Below, piece by piece: positions 50,101-62,300 of a DNA stretch of 64,000 nucleotides; position 1 is the first letter of the stretch, and the number at the start of each line of letters is the position of its first letter. Source of the stretch: Manduca sexta (Eukaryota; Arthropoda; Insecta; Lepidoptera; Sphingidae); the NCBI RefSeq assembly GCF_014839805.1, contig NC_051119.1, forward strand, positions 9,789,245 through 9,853,244, in the 5' to 3' direction. A program made the position numbers and the translations under genes. The notes below the pieces were generated by a model. The model did no database searches and was not told the DNA's origin. It saw only the letters and a program-made list of their open reading frames with translations.

Positions 50101-50200
50101 CACTCGCGGTCTACAGGACGGAGACATCGATTTAAGTTCCAAAATCGCGCCCTCCAAAGCACCTCTCAATCGCTGTTCATCATGGGGACTTACAATATTG
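47150..50200 (-). mobile_element. R4/Dong-like LINE, near full length but decayed
   Basis: One frame from 50162 contains NWKAPGPDGLYNFW, LLFKSGCTTDPKNYRPITC, NNILFPGQTGCKIGSRGTKE, AAWIDYKKAYDSVPHTWLL, KRGIFQGDSLSPLWFCMAL and HLLYMDDLKLFA (catalytic YMDD). After in-frame stops at 48654 and 48021 it continues with FSETETYKYLGMPE, a zinc knuckle CRACHRPGESIRHVISGC and KPDIVIVDR of a restriction-like endonuclease, then a frameshift before MSKYLDLAHEVTDMW. This order (reverse transcriptase, knuckle, endonuclease) is that of R4/Dong elements. The 5' side abuts a run of TTA at 50200-50213, and Dong elements are known to target TAA repeats. Inactive. Confidence 0.88.
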
Positions 50201-50213
50201 TTATTATTATTAT

Positions 50214-51586
50214 TATAAACTTAGATTTGAGAAAAAATTTTAGTCAAATAAGCAAAACTATTTGTTGCTCAAGTGAATAAATAGATTATCACTGTGATGT
50301 TTTGGTTGTCATTTTAGTTCTGATTTTGAACTAATAGTTTATATCAAAGAATATGGTACTCTCTAACAAGTTGGTTTATATGGACGATCGTGTCTATAGA
50401 ATATAAGTCAATGTGTTTTGATTAATCCTTGTCTAGGCACGATGGTGGCGTGAACAGCGTACAGAATCTATTAAGTGATTCACAAACTGTTACAAGCTCA
50501 CTAAATTAACCAAAATGTTTAAGGCTTAAGCTATGAAATTGTGTTGCAATTTAGTGGGAAAACGTTAAAAAAATACCATAATCACTTTCCAATGATAAGA
50601 TCATTATTTCATAAGCTCTATTTAATTAATTACATGACTAATAAACGTAGTTCTTTGGCATACTTATTTTCATTAAAAATAGGTAGATATCCAATCGAAA
50701 CAGAAAAAGTGACTCATTTTCTAATTTGATGGGTGACCTAACTCAGATAATGGCGAAAAAGATATAATAATATTACGCGAATACGGCAACTTTATGAAAC
50801 ACCAACATATAATATTAATTAATGGCTTACCTTGATTACATTTACTTTAGAAGAAGTAATTATGATCGGCAACTTTCTGTATTCAGTGTACACCAAAGCA
50901 GTACACAGTACACACTACACTACAATTTACTTGGAGTACCGACTACGGAGTAAATAATATACGTACTGTATACAACTGTCGAATTGACATAAGAATTTAA
51001 AATGGCATAAATGACATTGAGGTTTGCGATCTGATCAGTGTTGCCAAACTACAATTCTAAAAATACGGTGATTCGGAGAAAAATACAATAAAAGAATAAA
51101 AACGTTGTGTACTTTACAGGATAATGTATCGCATAACTATAAAAAAAATTGATTTCCCCCGACAACAAAAGTATCCGGCTGTAAACCGAAAAATTATATC
51201 CAATCCGTCAAAATTATACTAGGAAATACCATACAATTCATACATAAACTATAATATACATCGATATATATGCATACATTTTCTTCTAGCAGATAATACT
51301 AACCTTAATTTAGCTTCTGTGTATGTTTTACCTTTGTCTACAGACTATATGGAAAAATTTAATGTTTGCTAGGAAATAACAGCTGTCGTCTGGGGAAATT
51401 TGCTTCCGTGTTAATTATTTTTATTGTATTTTAGTTCCAACATATCTGCCATAAACGCTAACTCACAAATAGTTTTATAGTGGTAGTAGAAAATAAATAG
51501 CCTATATACAAGGCGCCGGTATATACGGCCCTCTTTACCGTTTTTATTTCTTAGTAAATTACAATTGTGCCGTCTTTTTGAATCTA
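50214..51586 (-). promoter_or_regulatory. Conserved upstream block of the third unit, then unique DNA
   Basis: About 50400-51010 aligns with 24430-24950 and 35950-36480, including the minus-strand donor CAAG|GTAAGC at 50830. Bases 51010-51586 show no feature. As copy 3 has lost its N-terminal coding half, any promoter here is orphaned. Confidence 0.35.
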
Positions 51587-53164
51587 TCTATACTATTATA
51601 TAAAGCTGAAGAGTTTGTTTGTTTGTTTGTTTGAACGCGCTAATCTCAGGAACTACCGGTCCAAACTGAAAAATTCTTTTTGCGTTGGATAGCCCTTTGT
51701 TCGTGGAGTGCTATAGGCTATATATCATCACGCTATACCCAATAGGAGCGGAGCAGTAATGGCTAATCTCAGGAACTACCGGTCCAAACTGAAAAATTCT
51801 TTTTGCGTTGGATAGCCCTTTGTTCGTGGTGTACTATAGGTTATATATCATCACGCTATACCCAATAAGAGCGGAGCAGTAATGGCTAATCTCAGGAACT
51901 ACCGGTCCAAACTGAAAAATTCTTTTTGCGTTGGATAGCCCTTTATTCGTGGAGTACTATAGGCTACATATCATCACGCTATACCCAATAGGAGCGGTGC
52001 AGTAATGGCTAATCTCAGGAACTACCGGTCCAAACTGAAAAATTCTTTTTGCGTTGGATAGCCCTTTATTCGTGGATTGCTATAGGCTATATATCATCAG
52101 GCTATACCCAATAGGAGCGGAGCAGTAATGGCTAATCTCAGGAACTACCGGTCCAAACTGAAAAATTCTTTTTGCGTTGGATAGCCCTTTGTTCGTGGAG
52201 TACTATAGGTTATATATCATCACGCTATACCCAATAAGAGCGGAGCAGTAATGGCTAATCTCAGGAACTACCGGTCCAAACTGAAAAATTCTTTTTCGTT
52301 TGATAGCCCTTTATTCGTGGAGTACTATAGGCTACATATCATCACGCTATACCCAATAGGAGCGGTGCAGTAATGGCTAATCTCAGGAACTACCGGTCCA
52401 AACTGAAAAATTCTTTTTGCGTTGGATAGCCCTTTATTCGTGGATTGCTATAGGCTATATATCATCAGGCTATACCCAATAGGAGCGGAGCAGTAATGGC
52501 TAATCTCAGGAACTACCGGTCCAAACTAAAAAAATCTTTTTGTGTTGGATAGCCCTTTATTTGTGGATTGCTATAGGCTATATATCATCACGCTATACCC
52601 AATAGGAGCGGAGCAGTAATGGCTAATCTCAGGAACTACCGGTCCAAACTGAAAAAATCTTTTTGTGTTGGATAGCCCTTTATTTGTGGAGCGCTATAGA
52701 CTATATATCATCACGCTATGGCCAATAGGAGCGGAGCAGTAATGGCTAATCTCAGGAACTACCGGTTTGAACTGAAAAAATATTTTTGTGTTGGATAGCC
52801 CTTTGATCCCGGAGTGCTATAGGCTATATATCATCACGCTATGACCAATAGGAGCGGAGCAGTAATGAAACATGTTGCAAAAACGGGGAAAAATTATTAG
52901 TTTTGAGAGCTTCCGTTGCGTGCGCTGCGTAAACGGTTAAAGTTATGCAACAATGATGTATGACGGGATTGTTCCTCTTAAAAAGTTCTAAAAATATATA
53001 TTATAAAACAAAGTCCCTCGCTGCATCTGTCTACCTGAACGTGTTAAACTCAAAAACTACCCAACGTATTAAGATGAAATTTGGTATGAAACAACTACTT
53101 TTATAACGGAAAACTTTAGCCTGAAAAACTTTATAACGCGGGCGGAGCCGCGGGCAAAAGCTAG
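51587..53164 (+). mobile_element. Non-autonomous Helitron, full length
   Basis: Begins TCTATACTATTATATAAAGC, then (GTTT)n at 51613-51633, about ten 123-bp units starting TAATCTCAGGAACTACCGGT (51641, 51764, 51887 and so on), a unique tail (GCTTCCGTTGCGTGCGCTGC), and a terminal hairpin GCGGGCGGAGCCGCGGGC followed by AAAAGCTAG. The TC start, hairpin and CTAG end fit Helitrons, and the layout fits the widespread lepidopteran Lep1-type family (from memory). No coding capacity. Confidence 0.9.
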
Positions 53165-54536
53165 TACTATTATATAAAGCTGAAGAGTTTGTTTGTTTGT
53201 TTGTTTGAACGCGCTAATCTCAGGAACTACCAGTCCAAACTGAAAAATTCTTTTTGCGTTGGATAGCCCTTTGTTCGTGGAATGCTATAGGCTATATATC
53301 ATCACGCTATACCTAATAAGAGCGGAGCAGTAATGGCTAATCTCAGGAAAACCGATTAGAACTGTAAAAATATTTTTGTGTTGGATAGCCCTTTGTTTGT
53401 GGAGTGCTATAGGCTATATATCATCACGCTACACCCAATAGGAGCGGAGCAGAAATGGCTAATCTCAGGAACTACCGGTTCGAACTGAAAAAATATTTTT
53501 GTGTTGGATAGCCCTTTGTTCGTGGCGTGCTATAGGTTATATATCATCACGCTATACCCAATAGGAGCGGAGCAGTAATGGCTAATCTCAGGAACTGCCG
53601 GTTCGAACTGAAAAAATCTTTTTGTGTTGGATAGCCCTTTGTTCGTGGAGTGCTATAGGTTATATATCATCATGCTATACCCAATAGGAGCGGAGCAGTA
53701 ATGGCTAATCTCAGGAACTACCGGTTCGAACTGAAAAAATATTTTTGTGTTGGATAGCCCTTTATTCGTGAAGTGCTATAGGTTATATATCATCACGCTA
53801 TACCCAATAGGAGCGGAGCAGTAATGGCTAATCTCAGGAACTGCCGGTTCGAACTGAAAAAATCTTTTTGTGTTGGATAGCCCTTTGTTCGTGGAGTGCT
53901 ATAGGTTATATATCATCATGCTATACCCAATAGGAGCGGAGCAGTAATGGCTAATCTCAGGAACTACCGGTTCGAACTGAAAAATTGTTTTTGTGTAGGA
54001 TAGTCCTTTGTTTGTGGAGTGCTGTATATCATCACGCTATATCCAATAGGAGCGGTTCAGTAATGGCTAATCTCAGGAACTATCGGTTCGAACTGAAAAA
54101 ATATTTTTATGTTGGATAGCCCTTTGTTCCTGGAGTGCTATAGGCTATATATCATCACGCTATGACCAATAGGAGCAGAGCAGTAACAGTTTCAACATGT
54201 TGCAAAAACGGGGAAAATATATTATTTTTGAGAGCTTCTGTTGCGTGCGCTGCGTAAACGGTTAAAGTTATGTAACAATGATGTATGACGGGATTGTTCC
54301 TCTTAAAAAGTTATACAAAAATTTATTATAAAACAAAGTCCCCCGCTGAATTTGTCAGCCTGAACGTGTTAAACTCAAAAACTACCCAACGTATTAGGAT
54401 AAAATTTGGTATGGAGACAGTTTGAGACCCTGGGAAGAACACAGGCTTCCGGGAAAATATATAGCGTGACTTTTATAACGGAAAACTTTAGCCTGAAAAA
54501 CTTTATAACGCGGGCGGAGCCGCAGGCAAAAGCTAG
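53165..54536 (+). mobile_element. Second Helitron, joined head-to-tail
   Basis: Starts at TACTATTATATAAAGCTG directly after the CTAG of the previous copy, with only its first bases missing. It contains (GTTT)n, about eight 123-bp units, the same tail with a 60-bp insertion (GTTTGAGACCCTGGGAAG), the hairpin GCGGGCGGAGCCGCAGGC and CTAG at 54533-54536. Confidence 0.9.
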
Positions 54537-54980
54537 ACCAGTATATAACACACATAAATTATTTCCCGCAGAGCGTGAAATGATGATGATGATGACAAAA
54601 GTAAAAATATAGGTGGTTAGGGGCGGCATTATCGAGATTTTGCCCCGCCTTCAAAAAATTCAAGATCCGGGGCTGCTCTCAGTCATCCCTAATTAAAAAA
54701 GTTAACATTATTAAATATTCCATAAAAAAGAATCATAGAAATCGGTATAGAAACACCAAAGTTATACATGAAGTACGCTAATAATAAGCCATCGCGCGTG
54801 AATACTGAATCATGCTATATGTTTCCTTCGATTTCACCAGGATCCCATCATCAGACCCTGACCGGACAATCGGACCATCTGCATACCACCATACATTAAA
54901 AAAACATCCCGACAAATTGAGCACCTCCTCCATTTTTGAAGTTCAAAATCCACGCGGGCGAAGCTGGGGGCGGAAGCTAG
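54537..54980 (+). mobile_element. Different non-autonomous Helitron, 3' part
   Basis: The end reads ACGCGGGCGAAGCTGGGGGC then GGAAGCTAG at 54977-54980, again a GC hairpin followed by CTAG. The body does not match the 123-bp family. Its 5' limit is unclear, probably near 54540-54600. Confidence 0.6.
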
Positions 54981-55539
54981 TTATAAAATAAATTACATGT
55001 TTATTTTGTTGTTAACTGATAGGTAACTATTGGCTATAATGTCCTAATTCTTATAATTATAAGTGGAATAGGTTTATAGAAACCATTCCTATGTCCATGT
55101 TTGTTCCAAATCAATGCTAGAAAATAAATATAAATTGTTTTTGTTTTGTTTTTAGTTTAATATGAAAATATTAATAAAAATATCATCTTATTGTTATTTT
55201 ATTTGTTTGTTGTTCTTATTTTCATAAATGACAATTGGATAAGGTACTAACATCAATAGCAAAGAACCATTTAAATCTAATATTTAAATAATGTAATTGA
55301 AATTTTCTCGTATTAGCTGCTTCCTTTTGCGACGGGCCATATTTTCGTCCCCGTGGGCTTCTAAGGTGAATAAAACCTCGGAATTTGCATTAGAACCGAC
55401 TATAAATACGCAATTACAAGTTATAATTCCACAATCTTAAATACAATACGCAACGATAATGCCCACGACAGCGTAAGAGGTCGCGTTGTGAAATGCAAAT
55501 CTTCGTCGCTGAAAGTTACCATTAAGAGTAGGTTTAAAT
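54981..55539. other. AT-rich spacer
   Basis: Nothing gene-like. The right edge (GTTTAAAT, 55532-55539) is the target duplication of the next element. Confidence 0.5.
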
Positions 55540-57219
55540 CAATGACTAAATATAAAGAGGACAGGCCTCAAAAGTTAGCTATATGAATAAGTTATATTTA
55601 TGTTAGGGAAATCGACGCAGAATTGTCAATATATATGTCTATCTCTTTTACTCAAAGCTTATTTGGAACGCAACAAAAAGAGACAAAAATAATTGCTTTC
55701 TTCGCATATGGCACTATTTCGTTTACTTCAACACACTGGGACCGCCTTGCGGCAGAAACGCCATTTTATGCTGGCCAGTCGGCAAGTACATGTAGTGTCA
55801 GACGATGTAAACAAATCTTCATAAATATTGAATTTAAAGTAATATAATCATATTCTCAATTGTTCAGTGTGTTTATTAGTGTATTTGTTAAGTTTCGAAA
55901 ATGACTCAGTGTTGTGTGAAAGGATGCAAATCGAATTCACGCAAGAAAGACCCCGAAATATATTTTCATAGGTTAGTAACTGTTTTTACCTAAAATTAGC
56001 AAATATCTTTGTATAATTACTTTTTGGATGTGTTTTTATCAATTAAAATGATATGTGGATCTGGTTTGTTAAGCTTTGGACCCTTTTAGGCGTGATTTAT
56101 ACACATTAAAATCATTATGTTTGTTTACACACGAGCTTAGGGATGGGTGGGTGGATTTGTTTAGAAATTATTGATATCGATATTTTAACAGACGCCCGTT
56201 TATCAGTTACGGTTTTTGTCTTTGAAAGAATGTTAGAGCACACATCAATATTGTATTATTCAGAACGACAAACTAAGTGAAATTAGAATATTTTTTAAGA
56301 TAACCAAAAAATTTAAAAACCAAGGCAAAATGAATTGAGAATATTGAGCGACGTGATTGGAATCCTACACCAAATACATATTTCTTTACATTTTGAGAAG
56401 ATATGCATAAACCACACGTTTAATTAACGCGAGTAAAGATAACTGTTTTCCAACAATATTCCCGATAAGTAAAATAGTAATGATTATTATACTTCACCTA
56501 ATAGTAATATTACTTTAATATATTGCTATGAATAAAATTAGAATTGTTACATAAAAGAATAGATAAACATAAAAGAAACAACATAAAGATGAAATGTAAG
56601 ATATATTTTTACAATTGGCGGTCTTATGTTTCGAGCAACCTTTGCATGCACGGAAATAGATATATAATCATATTGTTGTTATTGCAAATAATTATTATAA
56701 TTGATTATCTTAACCACCATTTTTACGGTCATTGATTTTAGTTTGCTGAACCATAGTTATGTTTCTCGATCAAAGAGCATAATAATAAAATAAAATAAAA
56801 CCAACCAAATAATTGCTGGCTACGCTATCTTATTCCATTTATCATGTATTAAATAAATATCTTAATCTGTAACTTAAATTTTTAGCAAGGAATAGTGCAA
56901 CATACAAATATATATCAAACACAACTGGATGTTTGTCACAACAGGTACTGCTTTGTTTAACAATTGTTACTTATAAATCAGTTTCAGTGTGTTTGTTTAC
57001 ATTATGGTTTGTTATATTTATATTATGGTAGTTCCTAACCCCTTTCGTATTTGATCTTTTGGGGCTTGTTTGTCTCTCTTAATTCTTCGATGTCGATACA
57101 AAATTTTCGGTACTAGCATATCACTATTGTAAGGGGCGGAGTCGGCACCATTTTGTTCATGAAATGTGCCGCATGTCACGTGACCATATTACCCATCCTC
57201 TATACTTCTTTTATCATTG
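55540..57219 (+). mobile_element. P-like (THAP) transposon, second 1680-bp copy
   Basis: Same length as the 36624 element and nearly identical throughout, with ends CAATGACTAAATATAAAG and TTATCATTG. GTTTAAAT lies on both sides (55532-55539 and 57220-57227), a perfect 8-bp target duplication. Its identical length shows that the internal deletion predates transposition, so this is a mobilised deletion derivative. Confidence 0.9.
55901..55971 (+). CDS. THAP first exon, second copy
   Basis: MTQCCVKGCKSNSRKKDPE followed by IYFH, then CATAG|GTTAGT. It differs from 36985-37055 by one serine-to-tyrosine change in the SFH motif. Still an isolated first exon. Confidence 0.65.
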
Positions 57220-57227
57220 GTTTAAAT

Positions 57228-58178
57228 TCGACAATGTCGAATATCTATCGTTCGTTTGATGATCGTTACGATACTAAAAACGATGTTACTGAGAGTAGGC
57301 TTTGACACAACAAATGTCACGATATATCGAATATCGATTTCGCGAGTAGACGCCCTTATTCATCTCGCATAATACAGTTTCTATAAGAGACTGAGTGAAA
57401 TAAAGAAAGCTTCATGGTATTTAATTATCTTGACAGTCATAAGATGAAATTTGAATTTGGTTACATTGGTTAAAATTATCCGCAATCCAAAATTGGGAAA
57501 ATTAATAATCCGGAAATAAAGAAACTACACGGAGTCTCAAGAGGATAAAATGAGGAAACAATCCAGCACAAAATATATTATTAATTTTAAATGAAGTATG
57601 TATCAAAACTAATTCTTAAATTAACTTATAAAGTTCGTTATCACAAATAAACATTATTATTTTTGTGGAAGGCACATTGGTTCTTCTACTGATTTTCTTC
57701 AAACTTACTCATCATAGTATATAATAACTTTCGCACATCATTTTTTATTATGTTATTCATTTTTAATGATCTTATTTTATATTATGGCTGCCACCGCTTA
57801 TTTACCGGTGATTTTGCCTATGTTGAGTAATAATAGCAGATAGGTACCAAACAAAAATAAACTAAAAATCAGATCGCCATTTTCATGTCCATAATAAAAT
57901 CTCAGTATAAAATAGAAGACAATTTTAATGAATGATATTATCAATTAAAACAGTATACAAAATTAATCAATTTTTAAATAAGAAATAAAATAAACATTCA
58001 TATAGCATCATAATATATCATGTCAATAAGGTCGAATTTCTCGTGTTTCGCGCAAACGCCATGTTAGCCGGCTAACAACGGCGAACTTGGAGGTCTGTGG
58101 TATAACCAATATGTTTATAGTAACTACAGTATAAATTTCATTTTCATTTGGCTGTTGAACCCCTATTTCGCAATTTCA
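57228..58178. other. Spacer and 3' flank of copy 4
   Basis: AT-rich, no gene. Bases 57230-57350 contain several ATCGATAT-like words (ATATATCGAATATCGATTTCG). From about 58100 it aligns with the immediate 3' flank of copies 1 and 3. Confidence 0.4.
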
Positions 58179-61100
58179 TCAATATACTATTGTAACATAA
58201 TCAATTATAAACTTCTTGTAGCAATAGTATCTGATGTTTTTGTTGTCGAAGGATTTTATTTTATCTATTACCTCGTAGTGTTTACGCGGATCTCTTGCTC
58301 CTATCGGCATTAGTTCTACAGCGAATCTATAAGTTTCATATTTTTCTATTTCAACCAGTCTGGAGCATATTGCAGTAAATACTTGGTCGTCATTGGATAA
58401 AACTTGCACGGGCCAATTATATCTTAAACTACTGGAAAATTTTTCTAAAAAGTCGGCGATTGTCCTAAATGATAATGTGTAACACTTATTTTCCTCTACA
58501 AATTCATTAAATAATTTTGCAAATTCTTTAGCAAAGTTATCAATGTACTCCTCGAATTTCACATATTTATTAAAATGGCGTAGTCCATCCAAGGAACGTC
58601 GTCCATCAACTATAGTATTTGCGACAATAATACTCAACCGTAAATACCAAATTGTGTCATATATCTCTACTAGCGGCACAGCTTCTAGTAAATCTTTTAT
58701 TATTTGTTTTAGTAACGCGATTCCATGTGAGCAGTAGGTTGAGTCGTGGTAACATATTTTACTCCCAAGAAACTGAACAAAACCAAGCAAAAATCGTCGA
58801 AAGATAGACTTATTTACCTTTTCAGACTCCCACGACTTTATCGTTTCTTTAACTAAAGTTTCTACAATCTCCAATTTACGTTTCAAAACTTCCTGGCTCG
58901 GTAGATACATGAGATATCTTGCAGTCAGATTCCATTTAGCGTTGAAGAATTCTTTCATGTGTATTTCCTCTTCCACTTTCATTTGTCCCTCTTTTAACAT
59001 GATTGTAATATGCTCGCATACAATTGATTCAACCGCATCTTCCTGTATTAATTCAAGATGATCTACCATGTTCCTCAGTACGGCAGTCTTGCGCGTGATC
59101 ATGATCTTTTTATCAGGTAATTTATTCAACACTTTCCATGTACATAAAATATAATCGCCTAAGAGATGACCTGGAAGCTGCGTTTTGATCATTTCTGTGA
59201 ACAGTTCGTCATCGTCGTCTTCACGCGCAGCCAGGGTGAAAGCTTTGAGAGTTTCATATAGTTCTTGCGAGCCATTTACAATTTTTTGGTAGATTTCCTT
59301 GTATATGACCAACCTCAACGATACATTTTTTGTTTTCTTCCAAATACTTGGCAATTTTATTTTTAAATCATGAATACTGAAACACTCGAACGCCAAGCGT
59401 ATACTGTGTTTTTGTATGGACGCTGGCGAGTTTAGTGAGAACTTGATAAATTCCTTTAACACAGCTGGTTGCAAATTAGCTGCATATGATTGAAACATTG
59501 GTAAACATGAACTTTAAATAATCACCAACTATATACTTCTGTGTTTCTGATAAAGGAACGATAGGCCGTGACAAACATACAAATTTACATATAGCTTTCC
59601 TGATGTATAATGTTTTCCGTTCAATCTCAACATGGTCTATTTTTGATTCAGTTGGTACATACTTGGTAACCAAACCAATTCTATCTGCATACTCTGCTAG
59701 ATTGAATAATCCGTAAACAGCAGCTTCATAAGTTTCTTCAGATAATTCATCTGAAGATAGTATTTTATTAAACAATTCTACAAAATTTAGTGCTATATCA
59801 GTAGAAAAGTAAATCTTTAACTTTCTGAGCAGATAGGTAAGACTGAATCTTGTTCTATTTTCGAGTTTTTTGTTGAGTAATGTAATTTTGGATACTACTA
59901 CAGAAGCATCATTTTTTAAATCTTTCATCAGGACAACTTGTGTGAGGGGAATTTCTTCTTCCTTTAATAAACCGTTATACTTGTATTCCTCGCGGTCTAG
60001 TGCGACAAATTTCATAACTATATCTGGAATCTCTGTTTTAGGCTTATCGTACTGAAACATTAGTTCCAATAGACTGTGTACATATTTTCTAACACCGCAT
60101 TTAGCGTTTTCATCATAGTTCTCAATATTGAACTCATCTATTTTCTGTAAATAGTAATTACCCATGTAATTATAGACAATCTCAACATTTTCTGTAGGCA
60201 ACTTGTCAGTGTGCTGCTTTAATAAGTTTAAATTTAATCCTCCATCAATATGCTGCCTAAGAGCGTTATGTAGTTCTTTTTTGTGGATGATAGCATAAAC
60301 TATCGCGACTAATTTATATTCCGCTCTGCAGCTATAGGTATTCTTATTGTCGTAAACATCCATGCTGTGTAAAATTTTATTGAATGCTTGCCAACAATTC
60401 TCATCGAATTTATGGTAGCTATGAGTACTCAAAACTTTGTCAATAAACTTTTCTTTATTACGTATCATTTCGTTGACGAATCTCTGATAGTAATAATTAA
60501 ACAACGTTTCTAATTCGCGGTCTGACTGTGCGCTGCAGACTAGCACATTGACAATATCGATCCTGACGTCAGCATCAGCTGCAACTAATATGTATTTTTT
60601 GAGAGGCTCAAATGCTTCGTGAAACGATATAAACTCGTACCATTTAAAATCTTGACCATGACCGAAATGCTCAAGACCAGACTTAATATGTTCCAGAGCC
60701 CAAGCTTCTCTCTCTGCATTTGTCATTAATTTGTACAAATCAGCGTAATAAAAATCCATACTCATTTCAAATTCTTTTTCCGGATAGCCTTTAAGGAGAA
60801 ACTTTTTTATGTATTGTAGCCTCGTTTGTAACGGAATTGCCTCTAGTATAAAGCCATATGTCCTATAAAAGTGCCAGAATGTATAATCATAAGCATATTT
60901 TGTTACATCATCTGCTGTGCTGTATTTTACTAACATGTTTCTATTAAGCATGCTTAGGTATAATGCTATATGTTTAAACAGCCTGTTTTTGTGGTTTTTC
61001 ATTATATTTTTAGAAAGTCGCAATCCAAACCTTTCACTACATGACCAAGATAAATTATATTTAAACATAGATTTCTCAACAAGAGTTAGATATTTTCCAT

Positions 61101-61719
61101 TTGAGATAGAGTACAGGTAGCTCAACCTTCTTAGTAAATTACAAACTTCGTTTCTGTTTACTTCATCTAACATAGTTCTAGCTACAATGAATGAATCACC
61201 AACAATATTTACCATATCCTTGACAGGGATAAATATATGATGGCCTTTAATCACCTCTACTTTCTTTGATTCTGGAGCATGCCGAAGAAACTTGAGAGCT
61301 ATTTCCGGTAATTTCATTGCTATACAGTAAGAGCAAAACCGAGATGCTCGCTTACTATTGGTCACATGCTGAGATATGAACTTTAAAAATTTCCTTCTCA
61401 TCTTCAATGACATTTCTGGGAAAACATGTTGTTCCAGGTAATCTGGATTGACAATGTGGGCAAACTCTTTGTGATAAAGCCATTGACATTTTAATGTTCT
61501 GGTGATATACACGCTGTCTCCGCACTTGAGGGTCTCGATAATGTAGTCTATCTTTTTTTTCTTGTTTGCCAAGTCTATTTTAAACAGTCTGTCAATGTCA
61601 GTCTTCTCATTTTGTAATTTGACTTTATCAAACGACACACCATTTGTTACTGCTTGATTCACTTTAGTGTTCAGTTCCCGATGTCTCTCGTTTAGACTGT
61701 TTCCAGTCAATATAATCAT
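58179..61719 (-). pseudogene. Large helical protein, copy 4 (one frameshift)
   Basis: The ATG at 61719 (MIILTGNSLNERHREL) follows the conserved acceptor. The frame is open to 59476, where it leaves copy 1 after VGDYLKF: one extra T near 59506 (AAACATGAAC against AAACAGAAC). The remaining 439 residues are open in the other frame, from MFQSYAANLQPAVL to the end (VTIVY). It is the most diverged of the long copies in the N-terminal half (for example HFYRTYGFILEAIPLQTRL). As in copy 2, a single lesion separates it from a full-length frame, but at a different place. Confidence 0.9.
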
Positions 61720-61729
61720 GTTGATGGAT

Positions 61730-62037
61730 CTGAAAATAAAGGTAATTTCATCAATGTTCAATTCATCTATTAGCTGCATACTTCGATTGTAGAAGTAGAT
61801 TGTAACAATTTTAGGTTCAAGTCTCAACCAGGCAATTAAAATTTGTATGTAAATTGCCCAGGATTAAATTTAGCATCTGATATGGTAATCTGCCCGCCTA
61901 CAATCAGGTCATCTGATCAACATAACAGGATTATTTGCACTAAGTGCAGTTCTGCTTATTTTAAAGATAAAATCTGTGAACTTATATTGTAAACAACCTA
62001 TCATCAATTTTTAACTACTACATATTAACACTTGAAA
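61730..62037. other. Duplicated 5' flank of copy 4
   Basis: Contains the minus-strand acceptor CAG at 61730-61732 and sequence aligned with 21840-22140. Non-coding. Confidence 0.6.
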
Positions 62038-62246
62038 GGCAATCACACACATCTAAACGTCCACCAATAACTTTTTGAGTAGAGCGCTTTAAAGTTTTGA
62101 TTTTAATATGAAAATTCATAACAATTCAACTTTTTAGTTTATTAAAATTTTGTCTTATGTCATTAAAATTATCCTAGACCTACGAAATCTAGTTCAAGGT
62201 GTTTATATAATTTATTTTCGCTTAGATATGATTGCCTTTCAAGTGT
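62038..62246. mobile_element. 209-bp MITE
   Basis: ACACTTGAAAGGCAATCA at the left is mirrored by TGATTGCCTTTCAAGTGT at the right. The first and second units continue without it (CTAACATAATCACAG near 22125), so it is an insertion with a known empty site. Confidence 0.82.
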
Positions 62247-62300
62247 CGATATAATCACAGGTAATATCAGTTCCTTTACACAGAAAAATATTTGATAACA

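Noticed and set aside
47188..50280. Plus-strand frames at 47188-50280
   Set aside because: They run antisense to the R4/Dong-like LINE and carry no motif.
18263..61719. Bacterial or viral operon-like origin of the four large genes
   Set aside because: Long single exons tempt this reading, but the conserved 5' splice acceptor, AT-rich local composition and duplicated eukaryotic flanks do not support it; an old transfer remains untested.
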